Below, in pieces: positions 5,967 through 8,658 of a stretch of DNA of 8,658 nucleotides. The stretch covers positions 1-8,658 of the forward strand of contig JAGUWT010000061.1 in the NCBI GenBank assembly GCA_020062205.1, written 5' to 3'. How positions within the stretch are numbered: position 1 is the first letter of the stretch; each line of letters opens with the position of its first letter. The DNA comes from Thermodesulfovibrionales bacterium. Lineage in GTDB: Bacteria; Nitrospirota; Thermodesulfovibrionia; Thermodesulfovibrionales; SM23-35. A program made the position numbers and the translations under genes. The notes beneath the pieces are model-generated. The model was not told the origin of the DNA. It worked only from the letters and a program-made list of their open reading frames with translations, and ran no database searches.

Positions 5967-7199
5967 ATGGATCTGTTTGGAGGAGAACCGCTTAACCCAC
6001 CACTTGCATATAGTATGTGCCCCAGGACACTTGATGAATATGTGGGGCAGATGCACATCCTTGGCCCCGGAAAATTATTGCGACGGGCTATAGAAGCAGA
6101 CAGGATCACATCATTAATCCTGTATGGCCCACCTGGAACAGGCAAAACAGCACTTGCACGAATAATCGCTGAAAAGACAGATGCACATTTTGAATGGCTC
6201 AATGCAGCTACCATAGGACTCGATGAAATCAGAAAAGTCATCCATCAGGCTAAAACGAGAAAGGCTAAAGGCATGAAAACTATCGTGTTCCTTGATGAGA
6301 TTCACAGGTTCAATAAGCTCCAGCAAGACGCCCTCCTGCCTGATGTTGAGGAAGGAAATATAACGCTTATAGCTGCCACAGTTGAAAATCCATTCTTCTA
6401 TGTAAACTCAGCCCTCCTTTCAAGAAGTCAGATTTTTGAATTAAAACCGCTCACAGAAGAAGATATTTTGAAGGTCTTGCATAATGCCCTTCAGGATAAG
6501 GAAAGAGGGCTTGGTAATTTTAATATCATTGCAGATGATGATTCATTAAAACACATTGCCAAAATGTCTGACGGAGATGCAAGAAAGGCATTGTCCGCAT
6601 TAGAAATCGCTGCCATGACAACACCGCCTGACGACAGCCATCAAATAAAGATAACCATTGAGATCGCAGAGGAGTCAATTCAGAAAAAAGTAATTGTCTA
6701 TGATAAAAAGGGTGACCAGCACTACGATACAATCTCTGCCTTTATAAAGAGCATGCGTGGCTCAGACCCTGATGCTGCTATCTACTATCTTGCAAAAATG
6801 ATTTATGCTGGGGAAGACCCACGATTCATTGCAAGGCGTATTGTCATCTGTGCATCCGAAGATGTGGGGAATGCTGACTCCATGGCGCTTGTTGTTGCTA
6901 TATCTGCACTGAGGGCTGTAGAGTTCATTGGCATGCCAGAGGCGAGGATACCCCTTGCACAGGCAACCATTTATGTTGCAAATGCCCCGAAAAGCAATGC
7001 CTGCTACAAAGCTATAGAAGCAGCTTTAAAAGATATTGCTACCGAAGAGACGATGGAGGTTCCTGACCATTTAAAGGGCAGCAATTATCCGGGTGCTAAG
7101 AAATTAGGTCATGGTATTGGTTATAAATATCCCCATGATTATGGCGGATATGTGGAGCAGGATTATCTCAAAAAGAAAAAGAAATATTACGAGCCGTAG
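5967..7199 (+). CDS. rarA: RarA/MgsA-type AAA+ ATPase (replication-associated recombination protein A)
   Basis: This 410-residue protein is a complete RarA, an AAA+ ATPase related to clamp-loader subunits and RuvB that acts at stalled replication forks. The N-terminus has the family's PLAYSMCPRTLDEYVGQ (12-28). Walker A is GPPGTGKT (54-61), Walker B is VFLDEIH (107-113), sensor 1 is ATVENP (137-142), the arginine finger is likely R153 in LSRSQIF, and sensor 2 is SDGDARKALSALE (201-213). The C-terminal tetramerisation and MgsA region includes SAFIKSMRGSDPDAAIYYLA, AEDVGNAD-like ASEDVGNADSM, and HLKGSNYPGAKKLGHGIGYKYPHD near the end. An in-frame TAA two codons before the ATG fixes the start, although no Shine-Dalgarno is visible. 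It is slightly shorter than typical members (about 420-450). The next gene begins 108 bases downstream on the same strand. Confidence 0.96.
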   Translation: MDLFGGEPLNPPLAYSMCPRTLDEYVGQMHILGPGKLLRRAIEADRITSLILYGPPGTGKTALARIIAEKTDAHFEWLNAATIGLDEIRKVIHQAKTRKAKGMKTIVFLDEIHRFNKLQQDALLPDVEEGNITLIAATVENPFFYVNSALLSRSQIFELKPLTEEDILKVLHNALQDKERGLGNFNIIADDDSLKHIAKMSDGDARKALSALEIAAMTTPPDDSHQIKITIEIAEESIQKKVIVYDKKGDQHYDTISAFIKSMRGSDPDAAIYYLAKMIYAGEDPRFIARRIVICASEDVGNADSMALVVAISALRAVEFIGMPEARIPLAQATIYVANAPKSNACYKAIEAALKDIATEETMEVPDHLKGSNYPGAKKLGHGIGYKYPHDYGGYVEQDYLKKKKKYYEP

Positions 7200-7231
7200 T
7201 TTTTAAATCGGCTTTCTTGAAGTCTTTTTTG

Positions 7232-7240
7232 TGGTAGAAT
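7232..7240 (+). promoter_or_regulatory. Possible extended -10 promoter for the aldolase gene
   Basis: TGGTAGAAT (7232-7240) fits an extended -10 element (TGn plus TAGAAT). No good -35 is seen at the normal distance. ATTCTA at 7255-7260 is an inverted copy of TAGAAT. The site lies about 68 bases before the start codon. Confidence 0.35.
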
Positions 7241-7277
7241 ATGGCATTTAAACGATTCTATACCAACAAAGGGTCAT

Positions 7278-7302
7278 CTTTATAAATCTTTTATAAAGGA
7301 GG
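7278..7302 (+). promoter_or_regulatory. Hairpin overlapping the aldolase ribosome binding site
   Basis: CTTTATAAA (7278-7286) and TTTATAAAG (7290-7298) are perfect 9-bp complements around a 3-nt loop. The right arm includes the first four bases of the Shine-Dalgarno AAAGGAGG (7295-7302), which lies five bases before the ATG. Folding would partly hide the ribosome site; because the stem is almost all A-T it could be temperature-sensitive. A regulatory role is inference. Confidence 0.4.
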
Positions 7303-7307
7303 ATTTT

Positions 7308-8658
7308 ATGAAACTTCAAGGTCTGAAAGATGTTATTGAAATCAAAAATGGTGCGGTTTCCATTAAGGACAAAATCGGTCTCAGGAACATGATGGACAGC
7401 CTTATTTATGACGCTGTTTTTGAATCAGACGATGAAAAGAGAAAGGCGCTTTTTATCCTTATCAAAGAGATTGCAAAGGCATATGGTGCTGTGCCTGCCT
7501 CTATCCAGGGACTCTACGACGAAATGGGCAGGAACTATCCTGGCTTCACAGTGCCTGCAATGAATATCAGAGGGCTTACCTATGATTCAGCAAAAGCGGT
7601 ATTCAGAAAGGCAAAGGAAATGAATGTTGGCTCTCTTATATTTGAGATTGCACGGTCAGAGATAGGATATACAAAGCAGAGGCCCCTTGAATACGCAACG
7701 GTTGTCCTTGCTGCTGCAGTAAAGGAAGGATTTGAAGGGCCTGTCTTTATCCAGGGAGACCATTTCCAGCTTGTTAGGAAGAATTACTTAAGTGATCCTG
7801 AAACAGAGACAAAATATGTGAAGGGACTTATAGCAGAGGCCGTAGAGGCTGAATTCTACAATATAGATATTGATTCATCTACCCTTGTTGACCTCGAAAA
7901 ACCTACCATAAAAGAGCAGCAGAGACCGAATTTTGAAAAGACTTCAGAACTATCAGAGCATGTCAGACGACTACAGCCCGATGAGATAGAAATATCCATT
8001 GGAGGTGAGATTGGCGAAATAGGCGGTAAAAACAGCACGCCTGAGGAGGCAAGGGCATACCTTGACGGCTTCAAAGAGACGTTTAAAGGAAAGAAGGGGT
8101 TAAGCAAACTCAGTGTTCAGACAGGGACAAGCCATGGTGGTGTTGTCCTTCCAGATGGGACACTTGCAAAGGTAAAGATAGACTTTGAAACCCTGAGGGT
8201 ATTATCGGATCTTGCAAGAAAGGAATACGGACTGTCAGGCTGTGTCCAGCATGGTGCATCAACACTGCCCGAGGATGCGTTTAACATGTTCCCTGAAACA
8301 ACTACATCAGAGGTGCACCTCGCTACGGGATTCCAGAACATCATGTATGACAGCAAGCATCTGCCGGCAGAGTTCAGAGGAGAGGTTTATAATTTCATCA
8401 AACAGGAATATGCAAAGGAATGGAAGGAAGGACAGACCGAGGAACAGTTTATTTATAGCACTCGGAAGAAAGGATTTGGTCCGATTAAAAAGAAATGGTG
8501 GGATCTGCCGTCTGATGTAAAAGAGCCGATCATGAAGGAATTAGAGGCTAAATTTGGACTGTTATTTGAGAAGCTCAAGGTAATAAATACTGTAGATATT
8601 GTAAAAAAGAACGTAAAACCTGTAGTTGTTCAAAAGCAAATCAATACAGGATTGTTGG
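7308..8658 (+). CDS. Class II fructose-bisphosphate aldolase-family protein, long form (3' end beyond window)
   Basis: The frame is open for 450 codons from ATG with an excellent AAAGGAGG five bases upstream, and runs off the right edge. Class II (metal-dependent) aldolase signatures are in order: QGDHFQ (149-154, catalytic Asp plus metal His), EIEISIGGEIGEIGG (226-240, matching the family's E-x-G-x-x-G-G-E segment), QTGTSHGG (271-278, metal His) and VQHGASTLPED (313-323, metal His). It would cleave fructose 1,6-bisphosphate to glyceraldehyde-3-phosphate and dihydroxyacetone phosphate, or a related ketose bisphosphate. It is much longer than typical members (about 285-360): there are about 80 extra residues before the barrel and over 100 after the last metal ligand, including WKEGQTEEQF and KKKWWDLP. 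The substrate is therefore less certain than the family. Confidence 0.88.
   Translation, partial: MKLQGLKDVIEIKNGAVSIKDKIGLRNMMDSLIYDAVFESDDEKRKALFILIKEIAKAYGAVPASIQGLYDEMGRNYPGFTVPAMNIRGLTYDSAKAVFRKAKEMNVGSLIFEIARSEIGYTKQRPLEYATVVLAAAVKEGFEGPVFIQGDHFQLVRKNYLSDPETETKYVKGLIAEAVEAEFYNIDIDSSTLVDLEKPTIKEQQRPNFEKTSELSEHVRRLQPDEIEISIGGEIGEIGGKNSTPEEARAYLDGFKETFKGKKGLSKLSVQTGTSHGGVVLPDGTLAKVKIDFETLRVLSDLARKEYGLSGCVQHGASTLPEDAFNMFPETTTSEVHLATGFQNIMYDSKHLPAEFRGEVYNFIKQEYAKEWKEGQTEEQFIYSTRKKGFGPIKKKWWDLPSDVKEPIMKELEAKFGLLFEKLKVINTVDIVKKNVKPVVVQKQINTGLL

Noticed and set aside
7192..7230. Terminator after rarA (AGCCG/CGGCT then TTTTTT)
   Set aside because: The 5-bp stem has a 12-nt loop and the U-run is 11 bases away, too weak and too distant.

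Overview
The window looks like an ordinary chromosomal stretch from a Gram-negative bacterium of moderate G+C content. It encodes an outer-membrane TolC-family channel. Its intergenic regions carry many 'GTCATTCC...GGAATCC' palindromes and heptanucleotide repeat tracts, and its class II aldolase is unusually long. Together these suggest a Nitrospirota or deltaproteobacterial-type environmental genome. That taxonomic guess is inference; there is no rRNA or tRNA to anchor it.

Left half, minus strand, read from right to left. A nicotinate phosphoribosyltransferase with a C-terminal Zn-ribbon (4531-3371) is followed by about 200 bp of repeats. Next come an EamA/DMT permease (3174-2329), a TolC-family outer-membrane protein (2351-807, overlapping the permease by 23 bp) and a membrane-bound YdjM/DUF457-type metal-dependent hydrolase. 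The hydrolase starts at a TTG at 794 and runs off the left edge. The last three genes overlap or abut and are probably co-transcribed. No shared pathway is evident.

Middle. A gene-free block (about 4550-5034) holds a leader hairpin upstream of the phosphoribosyltransferase and a cluster of four GATTCC/GGAATGAC hairpins nested inside longer inverted arms, a REPIN-like arrangement. A compact VapBC toxin-antitoxin pair (minus strand, 5609-5035, sharing a TAATG junction) follows. It has a good sigma70-type promoter and a palindrome near the expected start site. A second gene-free stretch (about 5646-5966) separates it from the right half.

Right half, plus strand. A complete RarA/MgsA-type AAA+ ATPase (5967-7199) is followed by a long class II fructose-bisphosphate aldolase-like protein that starts at 7308 and runs off the right edge. 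A 9-bp-stem hairpin overlaps the aldolase's Shine-Dalgarno.

Nothing here is clearly a new defence or mobile system. The most interesting signal is the repeats. Tandem 7-nt words lie at both ends of the permease gene. At its 3' end they supply the permease C-terminus and stop codon, the TolC start region and most of the hydrophobic core of the TolC signal peptide, so intergenic-type repeats appear to have become coding sequence.
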